From Bifidobacterium aemilianum (GTDB lineage Bacteria; Actinomycetota; Actinomycetes; Actinomycetales; Bifidobacteriaceae), in the NCBI RefSeq assembly GCF_003315635.1, contig NZ_PDCG01000002.1, forward strand, positions 62,001 to 126,000: DNA of 64,000 nt. Direction: 5' to 3'. Of the stretch, positions 1-6,935 are shown one piece after another. The position numbers were made by a program, and so were the translations under genes. Position 1 is the stretch's first letter, and every line of letters starts with the position of its first letter. The notes beneath the pieces are model-generated. The model did no database searches. It was not told the origin of the DNA and worked only from the letters and a program-made list of their open reading frames with translations.

Positions 1-360
1 CGCGATATGGGTTGCCAGGCCTGCTTCGCCGTACGACCCGCAGAACCGGTGGAACCCATCTTCGACATCCTTGATGAATTCGATATGATTCTGATCATGA
101 CCGTTGAGCCCGGTTTCGGTGGACAGAAGTTCCTGGACAACCAGATGGCCAAGGTACGCCGTCTGCGCGATGAGATCAGCCGCAGGGGCGCCAAGACCCG
201 CATTCAGGTCGATGGGGGAGTCAGCAGTTCGACCGCGGCCATTGTGGCCTCCTCCGGAGCCGATACCCTGGTCGCCGGATCGGCGGTCTATGGGACCTTA
301 GACCGCACCCAGGCCATTGTGGACATTCGAGACAAGGCCCAAGCGGCTTACCGCGACTAG
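1..360 (+). CDS. rpe: ribulose-phosphate 3-epimerase, C-terminal part
   Basis: The reading frame is open from the window edge, so the N-terminal half lies outside. The enzyme interconverts ribulose-5-phosphate and xylulose-5-phosphate in the cytoplasm, feeding the pentose part of the bifid shunt. Visible family signatures are MTVEPGFGGQKF, the QVDGGV segment with the catalytic aspartate, and VAGSAVYG, the phosphate-binding end of the TIM barrel. The C-terminus is complete, ending in a TAG stop. hisE follows 130 bases downstream on the same strand. Confidence 0.95.
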   Translation, partial: RDMGCQACFAVRPAEPVEPIFDILDEFDMILIMTVEPGFGGQKFLDNQMAKVRRLRDEISRRGAKTRIQVDGGVSSSTAAIVASSGADTLVAGSAVYGTLDRTQAIVDIRDKAQAAYRD

Positions 361-490
361 CGCTCACCAACCCAACCATGGTCCGCGGGGGAAGACTGGC
401 CGTATAGCGGACGCAGCTAACGCCGATGGGTCCAATCGGTGGATACTGTAAAGCCTGACCCGGAATTGACCCAGCGAGGAGAGCAGACCC

Positions 491-754
491 ATGAAGACCT
501 TTGAATCCCTGTTTGCGGAACTATCCTCCAAGGCGGAACAGCGCCCCCAGGGGTCCCTGACCCTTGACGAACTGAACAAGGGCACCCACTTCATCGGCAA
601 GAAGATCGTCGAGGAGGCCGGTGAGACTTGGGTCGCGGCAGAATATGAGGGAGCCGACCGAACAGCCGAGGAAATGAGCCAGCTCATCTACCACTTGCAG
701 GTTATGATGATTGACCGGGGCATCAGTCTGGACGATATATACCGATACTTGTGA
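491..754 (+). CDS. hisE: phosphoribosyl-ATP pyrophosphatase
   Basis: 87-residue cytoplasmic enzyme of histidine synthesis that hydrolyses phosphoribosyl-ATP to phosphoribosyl-AMP. The length is usual for a stand-alone HisE. The conserved acidic helix [11 protein letters not shown] and the [10 protein letters not shown] helix carry the metal-binding glutamates of the MazG-like fold. The start has a GAGGAGAG ribosome-binding site about seven bases upstream. hisG follows after 33 bases, the usual hisE-hisG pair, and the two are probably co-transcribed. Confidence 0.96.
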   Translation: MKTFESLFAELSSKAEQRPQGSLTLDELNKGTHFIGKKIVEEAGETWVAAEYEGADRTAEEMSQLIYHLQVMMIDRGISLDDIYRYL

Positions 755-787
755 TTCCACCAGTCCGGCAAGGGTGAGGAGAGCGAC

Positions 788-1639
788 ATGTTGAGAATAG
801 CAGTGCCCAATAAGGGTATGCTGTCGGAACCGGCCTGGACCATGCTTGGTGAGGCCGGTTACCGCCTGCGGACCAATCCACGCCAGTTGGTGGTGGATGA
901 TGGTGACAACGATATCGAGCTCTTCTACTTGCGCCCCTTGGATATAGCCGTCTACGTGGGCAGTGGAACCATTGATGTGGGCATCACGGGTAGGGACCTA
1001 CTGCTCAACTCCAACACAGAAGCCCATGAACATATGCCCTTGGGCTTCGCCGGCTCCACCTTTCGCTGCGCAGCACCAAACGATTCCCCCATCACCGGCC
1101 TTGCCGACATCCAGGGCAAACGGGTGGCCACCTCCTACGACAAGTTGGTCGGCGACTACCTGGCCAGTCATGGCATCCAGGCACAGATCATCCATCTTGA
1201 AGGCGCCGTGGAATCCTCGGTCCACCTTGGCGTGGCTGACCTCATAGCCGATGTGGTGTCCACCGGCACCACCCTGCGCAACGCCGGACTTCATACCTTC
1301 GGTGACCCCATCCTCGAATCGGAGGCGGTCCTGATCAGGTCCCCGCGCCTACAGGAGGACGACTCCAGACTCACCATATTCAGCCGTAGGCTACAGGGTG
1401 TCCTGACAGCCCATCAGTATGTACTTATGGACTATGACATTCCGGTTTCCAAAGTTTCCGAGGCGGTGGCCGTCGCACCGGGATTCGAGAGTCCCACCGT
1501 CTCACCCCTGCACGATAAGGAGTGGTCCGCCGTTAGGGTTATGGTTCCCAAAGACAAGGTCAACCAGCTCATGGACAGGTTGCATGACGTCGGTGCCCGG
1601 GGCATCATCGTCACTGCCCTGCAGGCTTCCAGAATCTAG
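788..1639 (+). CDS. hisG: ATP phosphoribosyltransferase, long form
   Basis: 283-residue enzyme that joins ATP and PRPP in the first committed step of histidine synthesis. The N-terminus AVPNKGML is typical. The length and the C-terminal stretch from about residue 205, ending [17 protein letters not shown], show the long HisG form with its ACT-like regulatory domain for histidine feedback, so no HisZ partner is needed. A GTGAGGAGAG ribosome-binding region lies just upstream. The next gene begins 14 bases after the stop. Confidence 0.97.
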   Translation: MLRIAVPNKGMLSEPAWTMLGEAGYRLRTNPRQLVVDDGDNDIELFYLRPLDIAVYVGSGTIDVGITGRDLLLNSNTEAHEHMPLGFAGSTFRCAAPNDSPITGLADIQGKRVATSYDKLVGDYLASHGIQAQIIHLEGAVESSVHLGVADLIADVVSTGTTLRNAGLHTFGDPILESEAVLIRSPRLQEDDSRLTIFSRRLQGVLTAHQYVLMDYDIPVSKVSEAVAVAPGFESPTVSPLHDKEWSAVRVMVPKDKVNQLMDRLHDVGARGIIVTALQASRI

Positions 1640-1653
1640 GCGTCACCAACGGT

Positions 1654-2268
1654 ATGAGCGAGCAAATCAAGCAAGAGTCTGAGAACGGATATGGCCCGGA
1701 AGCACGGGATATCCTCTTTACCATACCCAATCTGATCAGCGTATTGAGGATTATCTCAATACCATTCATCGCGGTCCTGACCTCAAGGCATCAAATGGTG
1801 CCGGCCCTGGTGGTCCTGGCCATATCAGCGGCTTCGGACGGACTGGATGGCATCATCGCCAGGTCCTTCAACCAGGTCAGCAAGATCGGCCAGATACTCG
1901 ACCCCATTGCCGACAGGTTGCTCATATTCTGCTCGATTCTGGCCCTGGCAGTGGCGGGCATCATCCCCTGGTGGATGCTGATAGTGGTGGGTATTCGTGA
2001 CCTCCTCCTCGCCTTCCTGATCCTGGTACTGGCTCAGCGTGACTACGGCCCCCTTCCGGTTCACTTCGTAGGCAAGACCGGTACGGCCCTGCTGATGATT
2101 ACCATTGTTGCCCTTATCTTCGCTGACATCTGGTCCAACACCTTCACCTGGATTCTCCACCTGGCCGGCCTGGCCGCCGGCATCTGGGGTGTGGCCCTCT
2201 ACTGGCTTGCCGGCCTGTTGTATGTCAAGCAGGGGCTGAGTCTGATCGCTGAGGACGGGAGCCACTAG
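1654..2268 (+). CDS. CDP-alcohol phosphatidyltransferase (PgsA-like)
   Basis: 204-residue integral membrane enzyme, probably CDP-diacylglycerol-glycerol-3-phosphate 3-phosphatidyltransferase. The CDP-alcohol transferase motif is complete: DGLDGIIAR around residues 63-71, then GQILDPIADRL, giving the four metal-binding aspartates. About five to six hydrophobic segments follow. The position directly before the DUF881/sbp/DUF881 genes matches mycobacterial pgsA2 in the Rv1822-Rv1828 region. The substrate is not certain from sequence. The ribosome-binding site is weak, and only one base separates this gene from the next, suggesting coupled translation. Confidence 0.9.
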   Translation: MSEQIKQESENGYGPEARDILFTIPNLISVLRIISIPFIAVLTSRHQMVPALVVLAISAASDGLDGIIARSFNQVSKIGQILDPIADRLLIFCSILALAVAGIIPWWMLIVVGIRDLLLAFLILVLAQRDYGPLPVHFVGKTGTALLMITIVALIFADIWSNTFTWILHLAGLAAGIWGVALYWLAGLLYVKQGLSLIAEDGSH

Positions 2269-2269
2269 A

Positions 2270-3253
2270 ATGCCTCTGGATTCAGCCGAACTCCCTGATT
2301 CCTACCCTGTCTCCGACGATGGAGCCCCAGCCAGGCGTAGGGCCGTCTTCTCCAGCGCGGTCAAGGGGCTCGGCTCCCAGCATGCCGATGATTGGGAGAA
2401 CCTGTCACTGGCCTCCCGACGCTACCGTCGCAAGGTCTCTGACAATGCCCTGCGGCTCATAGATGATCTGACCAACCGTTCGGTCGATCCCATGTTCTCC
2501 GACTCGCAGCTTGCCCGGAAACCGCAATCTCCTGTGGCCCTGTGGTCAACCAGGATCATCGTCTTCATTTTCTGTGTGGTGGTTGGTTTTGCGGGCTCGC
2601 TCTTTGTCCAGCAGCTTCACACAGACCCCCGCAAGGCCGTACGCTCCAGCCTGGTGACCGAGCTGACCGGGCAGAAGCGGGAGCTGGCCAGCCTCACCAA
2701 GCAGGTCGACGACCTCCGCAAATCCGTTGACGACCAGTCGGGCAAGCTCGCACAGAATGAGGACAACCCCACGCTGGTCCAGGAGCAGATGATCAACGGC
2801 CAGATACCCGTAACCGGGCAGGGGATCACGGTGACCCTGGCCAATCCGCTCTCGGCCAACAAGGATGGGGTCACAGGCAATGCCCCCAGGGAATCCGCAG
2901 GCAACCGCATCCGTGTGGTCACCGACACGGACTTGCAGGCCATCACCTCACTGCTCTGGCAGTCTGGGGCTGAGGCCATATCGGTCAACGGCTATCGGAT
3001 AGGTGTCCAGACAGCTATCCGTCTGGCTGGCCAGACCATTCTGGTCGGTGCCGACCCTATACAAAGTCCCTATACAATAGAAGCCATAGGGAATGCAAGA
3101 GACCTGGAGGCAGCCGTCAGATCCAGTGACCGGCTCTCACTGGTCGATGCCTTCCAAGAGGCCGGCATATCCATGCAGGTGGGGCGATCGGGGAAGCTCA
3201 ATCTCAAAGCGGCCGCAATAGGTGATATAACCCATATCGAGGGGAGCAGGTAG
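2270..3253 (+). CDS. DUF881 family membrane-anchored protein
   Basis: 327 residues. About 90 cytoplasmic residues are followed by one membrane helix (IIVFIFCVVVGFAGSLFV), a coiled-coil-like segment (TGQKRELASLTKQVDDL), and the DUF881 domain with PVTGQGITVTLANP and ISVNGYRIGVQTAIR. The family is conserved in Actinobacteria and Firmicutes and usually flanks a small basic membrane protein, as here. The biochemical role is unknown, and an envelope or cell-division role is often assumed. The stop codon directly abuts the next start. The cytoplasmic N-terminus is longer than in many homologues. Confidence 0.9.
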   Translation: MPLDSAELPDSYPVSDDGAPARRRAVFSSAVKGLGSQHADDWENLSLASRRYRRKVSDNALRLIDDLTNRSVDPMFSDSQLARKPQSPVALWSTRIIVFIFCVVVGFAGSLFVQQLHTDPRKAVRSSLVTELTGQKRELASLTKQVDDLRKSVDDQSGKLAQNEDNPTLVQEQMINGQIPVTGQGITVTLANPLSANKDGVTGNAPRESAGNRIRVVTDTDLQAITSLLWQSGAEAISVNGYRIGVQTAIRLAGQTILVGADPIQSPYTIEAIGNARDLEAAVRSSDRLSLVDAFQEAGISMQVGRSGKLNLKAAAIGDITHIEGSR

Positions 3254-3586
3254 ATGGCAGCGGTGTTGGGCCTCATAGTGGGAGTGATCATAGGCATATT
3301 CGTACGCCCGGACATCCCCATCTTTCTGCAACCCTACCTGCCCATCATGGTGGTGGCCGCCCTTGATGCGCTCCTGGGCGCCGGCAGGGCCTATTTTGAA
3401 CGGAGCTTCTCCGACCGGGTCTTCGTCATCTCCTTCATCTCCAACGTCCTGACCGCCACCCTCCTGGTGCTGCTGGGCAATCAGCTCGGTGTGGGAGCCC
3501 AATTGCAGACGGCCGTTATCGTGGTCCTGGGCATCCGTATCTTCTCCAATGTCTCAACCATCCGTCGCTTCATATTCAAAGGTTGA
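3254..3586 (+). CDS. sbp: small basic family protein (DUF1290)
   Basis: 110-residue membrane protein with three or four hydrophobic helices and the family pattern GLIVGVIIGIFVRPDIP followed by VAALDALLGAGRAYFE. It lies without a gap between two DUF881 genes, exactly as in Mycobacterium (Rv1823-Rv1825). The function is unknown. The invariable sandwich between DUF881 genes suggests the three proteins act together at the membrane. The SD-like GGAGCAGGTAG overlaps the end of the preceding gene. Confidence 0.92.
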   Translation: MAAVLGLIVGVIIGIFVRPDIPIFLQPYLPIMVVAALDALLGAGRAYFERSFSDRVFVISFISNVLTATLLVLLGNQLGVGAQLQTAVIVVLGIRIFSNVSTIRRFIFKG

Positions 3587-3589
3587 TGC

Positions 3590-4411
3590 ATGGCGGGAAA
3601 ACACAAGGACAAGGACCTGCTCAGCCGCATGCACGTCCAGCATGCCCAGGACAAGGAGAACGACCGGATGGACACCGGCTCCTTCGAGGCAGTTCGTTCA
3701 AGGCCCAAGCGCCGCGGCTGGAGCAACCCACTGAAGACCAGATTGATGACCAGCATCCTCATAGCCCTCCTGTGTGGTCTCCTTGGGTTCGGTTTTGCCC
3801 TGCAGGTCAGCAACTCCACATCCATGTATGAGACTATGAGCGAGGAGGAGCTGACCCGGCTGATCACCGAATCATCCACCCAGGTGCAGAATCTGGAGCA
3901 GCGCAAGAGCGAGTTGACCAGCCAGCTGGACTCCCTCAAGAAGGCCGCCGACAAGCAGGAGGAGGCCGAGCGCATCGCCAAGGTAAACGAGGAGACCTCA
4001 GGTCTCCTGGCAGGTAGGCTTCCGGCACGGGGCAAGGGAATCGTCATCCGCATCTCCCAAGGGTCCAAGGACAAGGTGGACGCCGCCACCATGTTCCAAC
4101 TCTTGGAGGAGTTGAGGATTGCCGGCGTTGAGGTCATGGCCCTGAATGACGTCCGTGTCATCACCTCGACCTATGTCAGTGATGGTAAGGAAGGCCTGGA
4201 ATGTGACGGCCATAGTCTAGAGGCCCCATACACCCTCAAGGCCATCGGAGACCCCCAGAACCTGCAGAATGCGGTGAACATCGCCGGGGGAGTGGGGTCC
4301 AGACTCAAGGTGAAATTCGGCTCATCGGTCTCGGTGACCCCCTCAAATGACGTAGTTATCGAGGAGATACGCACCGATAAGGCCTATGAGTACGCAAGGA
4401 AGGTAGAATAG
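3590..4411 (+). CDS. DUF881 family membrane-anchored protein, second copy
   Basis: 273 residues. A charged N-terminus of about 55 residues precedes a single membrane helix (ILIALLCGLLGFGFALQV), a coiled coil (roughly residues 80-130) and the DUF881 fold with LPARGKGIVIRIS and EVMALNDVRVITST. It is paralogous to the protein encoded at 2270-3253 and separated from sbp by three bases. Function is unknown. The actinobacterial order continues with the FHA protein, although mycobacteria have gcvH in between, which is absent here. Confidence 0.9.
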   Translation: MAGKHKDKDLLSRMHVQHAQDKENDRMDTGSFEAVRSRPKRRGWSNPLKTRLMTSILIALLCGLLGFGFALQVSNSTSMYETMSEEELTRLITESSTQVQNLEQRKSELTSQLDSLKKAADKQEEAERIAKVNEETSGLLAGRLPARGKGIVIRISQGSKDKVDAATMFQLLEELRIAGVEVMALNDVRVITSTYVSDGKEGLECDGHSLEAPYTLKAIGDPQNLQNAVNIAGGVGSRLKVKFGSSVSVTPSNDVVIEEIRTDKAYEYARKVE

Positions 4412-4419
4412 GGCACACT

Positions 4420-4857
4420 ATGACTGATTCAATTCCGAGTGCAGGCGAAACCACCATCATCGGCATGCCCGCCATCACGATACCGGTAACCTCCACGGGT
4501 GACCGTCCGCTGACCCAGGAGGACCTGGACACCATATCGCGGCTGGCCCCGGGAACAGCCTTGCTCATTTCGACCAGGGGAGCGGTATCGGGTTCGCGCT
4601 ATCTCCTGGATGAGGATGAGGTCAATGTGGGCCGTGACCCCCATGCCGACATACTCCTGGATGATTCCACCGTTTCCCGTTCCCACGCCATCTTCCGCAG
4701 GCAGGGCGAGGGCTTCGAAGTCCTTGACGCTGGTAGCCTCAATGGCACCTATGTCAACCGGCAGAGGGTGGACAGAGCCACACTGAACAACGGCGATGAG
4801 ATCATGATCGGTAAGTTTCGCCTGGTCTTCTTCACGAAATCAGCCCTAATCTCCTAG
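4420..4857 (+). CDS. FHA domain protein, GarA/OdhI-like
   Basis: 145 residues. An N-terminal tail carries an ETT motif (GETTIIGMP), the kind of site phosphorylated by PknB/PknG in GarA and OdhI. A C-terminal forkhead-associated domain has VGRDPHADI, STVSRSHAIF and LNGTYVN, the phosphothreonine-binding residues. In relatives this switch inhibits 2-oxoglutarate dehydrogenase and regulates glutamate metabolism. Which enzyme it controls in a bifidobacterium with an incomplete TCA cycle is open. It begins eight bases after the DUF881 gene. Confidence 0.9.
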   Translation: MTDSIPSAGETTIIGMPAITIPVTSTGDRPLTQEDLDTISRLAPGTALLISTRGAVSGSRYLLDEDEVNVGRDPHADILLDDSTVSRSHAIFRRQGEGFEVLDAGSLNGTYVNRQRVDRATLNNGDEIMIGKFRLVFFTKSALIS

Positions 4858-4942
4858 TCATCTTCCTTCAGTCGGGTCTAGACTGTAAGCAGTATCACGG
4901 TGCAGTTCCATTCCTGATGAGGCCAGAAGCGGGAGGTTGACT

Positions 4943-5587
4943 ATGGAAGCGAAGTCCACAGCTGTGGATTTGCATCTCAGCCAGCAGATGAGGGGGAGTG
5001 AGAGTCTCCGAGTACAGGATGCCGTCCAGGGTGAGCTCTTCGTATCCGACGATACCCTGCCCCAGCGTGGCTATCGGGGGACCGTAGCCTCCAAGGTTGC
5101 GGGCATCACCTACCGGCAGTTGGATTATTGGGCACGAAAGCAGATTCTCGAACCCTCCATCACGCCCTCCAACGGGTCAGGTTCTCGGCGCCTATACTCC
5201 TTCAAGGACGTGGTCATCCTCGCGGTATCAAAGAAGCTTCTGGACGCAGGTGTCAACCTGCAGAATATGACCAGTGCCATCGCCTTCCTATCCCAGCGGT
5301 CCGCTGAGGACCTGGAGCATGTGACCATCATATGCGACGGTCAGCAGGTCATCGAATGCACCAGCAGCGAGCAGCTTCTCGACCTCATGCACAGTGGACA
5401 GGCCATTTTCGGTGTTTCGATTGACTCCCTCTGGCACCATATAGAAGCAGCCCTGGAGAACGAGGAATTCGTCGATCTCACCGAGTCGCCAGCCAGCAAG
5501 ACCAGTGGGCGGCCCATAGATGAACTGACGGCCCTGCGTATGCGCAAACGGCTGGAGGCCCAGCGTCTGGCCAGGGAAAGCGCTTGA
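4943..5587 (+). CDS. MerR-family regulator, FtsR/Rv1828-like
   Basis: About 214 residues. The MerR winged helix has GITYRQLDYWARK, then SGSRRLYSFKDVVIL near residues 50-90, with a long C-terminal domain and no cysteine effector site. Gene order after the FHA protein matches mycobacterial Rv1828, whose corynebacterial homologue FtsR activates ftsZ. A TTG lies directly after GGGAGG at 4931-4936, but ATG at 4943 has a better six-base spacing and was chosen. The bifunctional nuclease gene that follows in Mycobacterium is missing here. Confidence 0.88.
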   Translation: MEAKSTAVDLHLSQQMRGSESLRVQDAVQGELFVSDDTLPQRGYRGTVASKVAGITYRQLDYWARKQILEPSITPSNGSGSRRLYSFKDVVILAVSKKLLDAGVNLQNMTSAIAFLSQRSAEDLEHVTIICDGQQVIECTSSEQLLDLMHSGQAIFGVSIDSLWHHIEAALENEEFVDLTESPASKTSGRPIDELTALRMRKRLEAQRLARESA

Positions 5588-5712
5588 AGCACCCCTGGCA
5601 ATGGTTCAGACTCCTTCTTGAGGATGGGTCTGCTGCTAGTATGATGTCCAGGGAGGTTGATGACTTCTGGTAAATCGACTGACGCTACGGACAAGAGGAT
5701 AGGTGAGTGGCC

Positions 5713-6177
5713 ATGCAGGATCTGGTGCCAATGGGCTTATGGGTTATCGCCGTGGCTGTATGCCTGGGCATATGCATTATCTGCGTGCTCAGGGGAGCCC
5801 TCAGCAAACCCACCCTGTCGAGGCCCATCAAGCCCGTTTCCTGGGTGGTGGTAGGCATGCAGCTGGTTTCCGTTGTCCTGTCGATGGCACCCTTCCTTGC
5901 CTTCAAGCTTTCGGCCGACGGTATGGGCGCTGCCATGCTTGGTTTCTATCGGGGGGCGGGACTGGCGGCCGCCGGTATCCTTATTCTCTTAGTCGTCGCG
6001 GAATTGGCGCTCATGTATCTGCAGGCCAGCAAGTCCACGCAGTTCACTGAACTGCTCAGGGCAAGCCATCAGTCGGGAATTCAGAATGACCTGACTATGC
6101 AACAGGACGACGTTCACGATGAACAACAGCTGGAGCGTGATCTGGAAGCCTCCTTCGATGATCCCAACGAGGATTAG
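5713..6177 (+). CDS. hypothetical four-helix membrane protein
   Basis: About 154 residues, family not recognised. Four hydrophobic segments are visible (WVIAVAVCLGICIICVL, WVVVGMQLVSVVLSM, a FLAFKLSADGMGAAMLGF stretch and ILILLVVAELALMYL), followed by a soluble acidic C-terminus of about 50 residues rich in Asp, Glu and Gln. GTG at 5707 is an alternative start, since both starts have purine-rich sequence upstream. The codon pattern and the spacing from the MerR gene support a real gene. Nothing in the sequence gives a function. Confidence 0.7.
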   Translation: MQDLVPMGLWVIAVAVCLGICIICVLRGALSKPTLSRPIKPVSWVVVGMQLVSVVLSMAPFLAFKLSADGMGAAMLGFYRGAGLAAAGILILLVVAELALMYLQASKSTQFTELLRASHQSGIQNDLTMQQDDVHDEQQLERDLEASFDDPNED

Positions 6178-6271
6178 GGTACGGATTTGCTGATGCCTTA
6201 TCTGATGGAGGATAGGGCTGAAGTAATGAGGACAGCAAAAGCTCGACGTGATTTTAAGTCACATATATAAT

Positions 6272-6300
6272 CTGACATAACGTACATTATCGGATATATA
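6272..6300 (+). promoter_or_regulatory. candidate promoter CTGACA-17-TATATA
   Basis: In a gene-free AT-rich stretch, CTGACA at 6272-6277 is followed after 17 bases by TATATA at 6295-6300. No start codon with a ribosome-binding site follows, but a strong terminator does at 6391-6424. It therefore could drive a short non-coding RNA. Only the consensus match and spacing support it. Confidence 0.35.
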
Positions 6301-6306
6301 TACGTA

Positions 6307-6424
6307 ACCCTCCGTGGCGACCTGTCACGAACACTGGTTCATAGTCAGACCAGGCTTTTACCTGTTCCAAAGGAATCCTCATACAAGCAGGCACCGTTGG
6401 GAACATTCAATAACGGTGCTTTTG
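6307..6424 (+). ncRNA. candidate small RNA of about 115 nt
   Basis: This stretch lies between the promoter-like site and the terminator in the 313-base gap between a plus-strand gene and convergent rbpA. An internal hairpin CTGGT (6334-6338)/ACCAG (6349-6353) followed by GCTTTTA precedes the terminal hairpin. A GTG-started frame of about 45 codons is open here but has no ribosome-binding site, so RNA is favoured. A long 3' UTR of the gene ending at 6177 is the main alternative. It does not match tmRNA, SRP RNA or 6C RNA as far as I can see. Confidence 0.3.
6391..6424 (+). terminator. Rho-independent terminator
   Basis: Stem GCACCGTT (6391-6398) pairs with AACGGTGC (6412-6419) around a 13-base loop and is followed by TTTTGTC. 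The T-run lies on the plus side, so it terminates plus-strand transcription towards rbpA. Confidence 0.75.
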
Positions 6425-6490
6425 TCATACCACTCCATAGTGTCGCCATCATAGAAAATGATTCAATTCCCGATGCCTGACTTCGTCGAC

Positions 6491-6838
6491 TTACTCGTAA
6501 TCCGGGAACCAACCCTCACGGTGCATCTTCAACCGCTTGTCCAGAAGCTCCTTGAGCTCGTCCTCGTCACGGCGCTCTACGAGCATGTCCCAATGGCTGC
6601 GCACGTTGGCTACGGTATGCTCCTCATCATTGGGATTCTTGCCCTCGATGTGGGCCATCTCACCGCAACGGCACTCCCACTCATCTGGAATCTCCGCGCC
6701 CTCAGCCAGCGGAAGAATGGTCCGATGGCCCTTGGGGCAGACATAGGCGACCTCCGTGCGTGCCGCCAGTTCGACATGCTCGTCAGACTCCAAGGACTTT
6801 GCCCCGATGCTCATACCACGTAGACTACGCTCGGCCAT
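6491..6838 (-). CDS. rbpA: RNA polymerase-binding protein RbpA
   Basis: 115-residue actinobacterial transcription factor that binds the primary sigma factor and RNA polymerase and stabilises open promoter complexes. Features: basic N-terminal tail, a zinc-ribbon-like core with cysteines in AYVCPKGH and WECRCGEMA, and the diagnostic sigma-interaction segment SHWDMLVERRDEDELKELL near the C-terminus. The length is typical. Transcribed alone, convergent with the preceding plus-strand gene, downstream of the helicase gene. Confidence 0.96.
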   Translation of the reverse strand: MAERSLRGMSIGAKSLESDEHVELAARTEVAYVCPKGHRTILPLAEGAEIPDEWECRCGEMAHIEGKNPNDEEHTVANVRSHWDMLVERRDEDELKELLDKRLKMHREGWFPDYE

Positions 6839-6935
6839 CCAAATCTCCCTCTTAATCGTTTACTTGCTTCCAAGCTACAGAACAGCTCGGACCGGTCTTA
6901 TATTCCCCATACACAAATCCAGCGGTAACCGCCGG

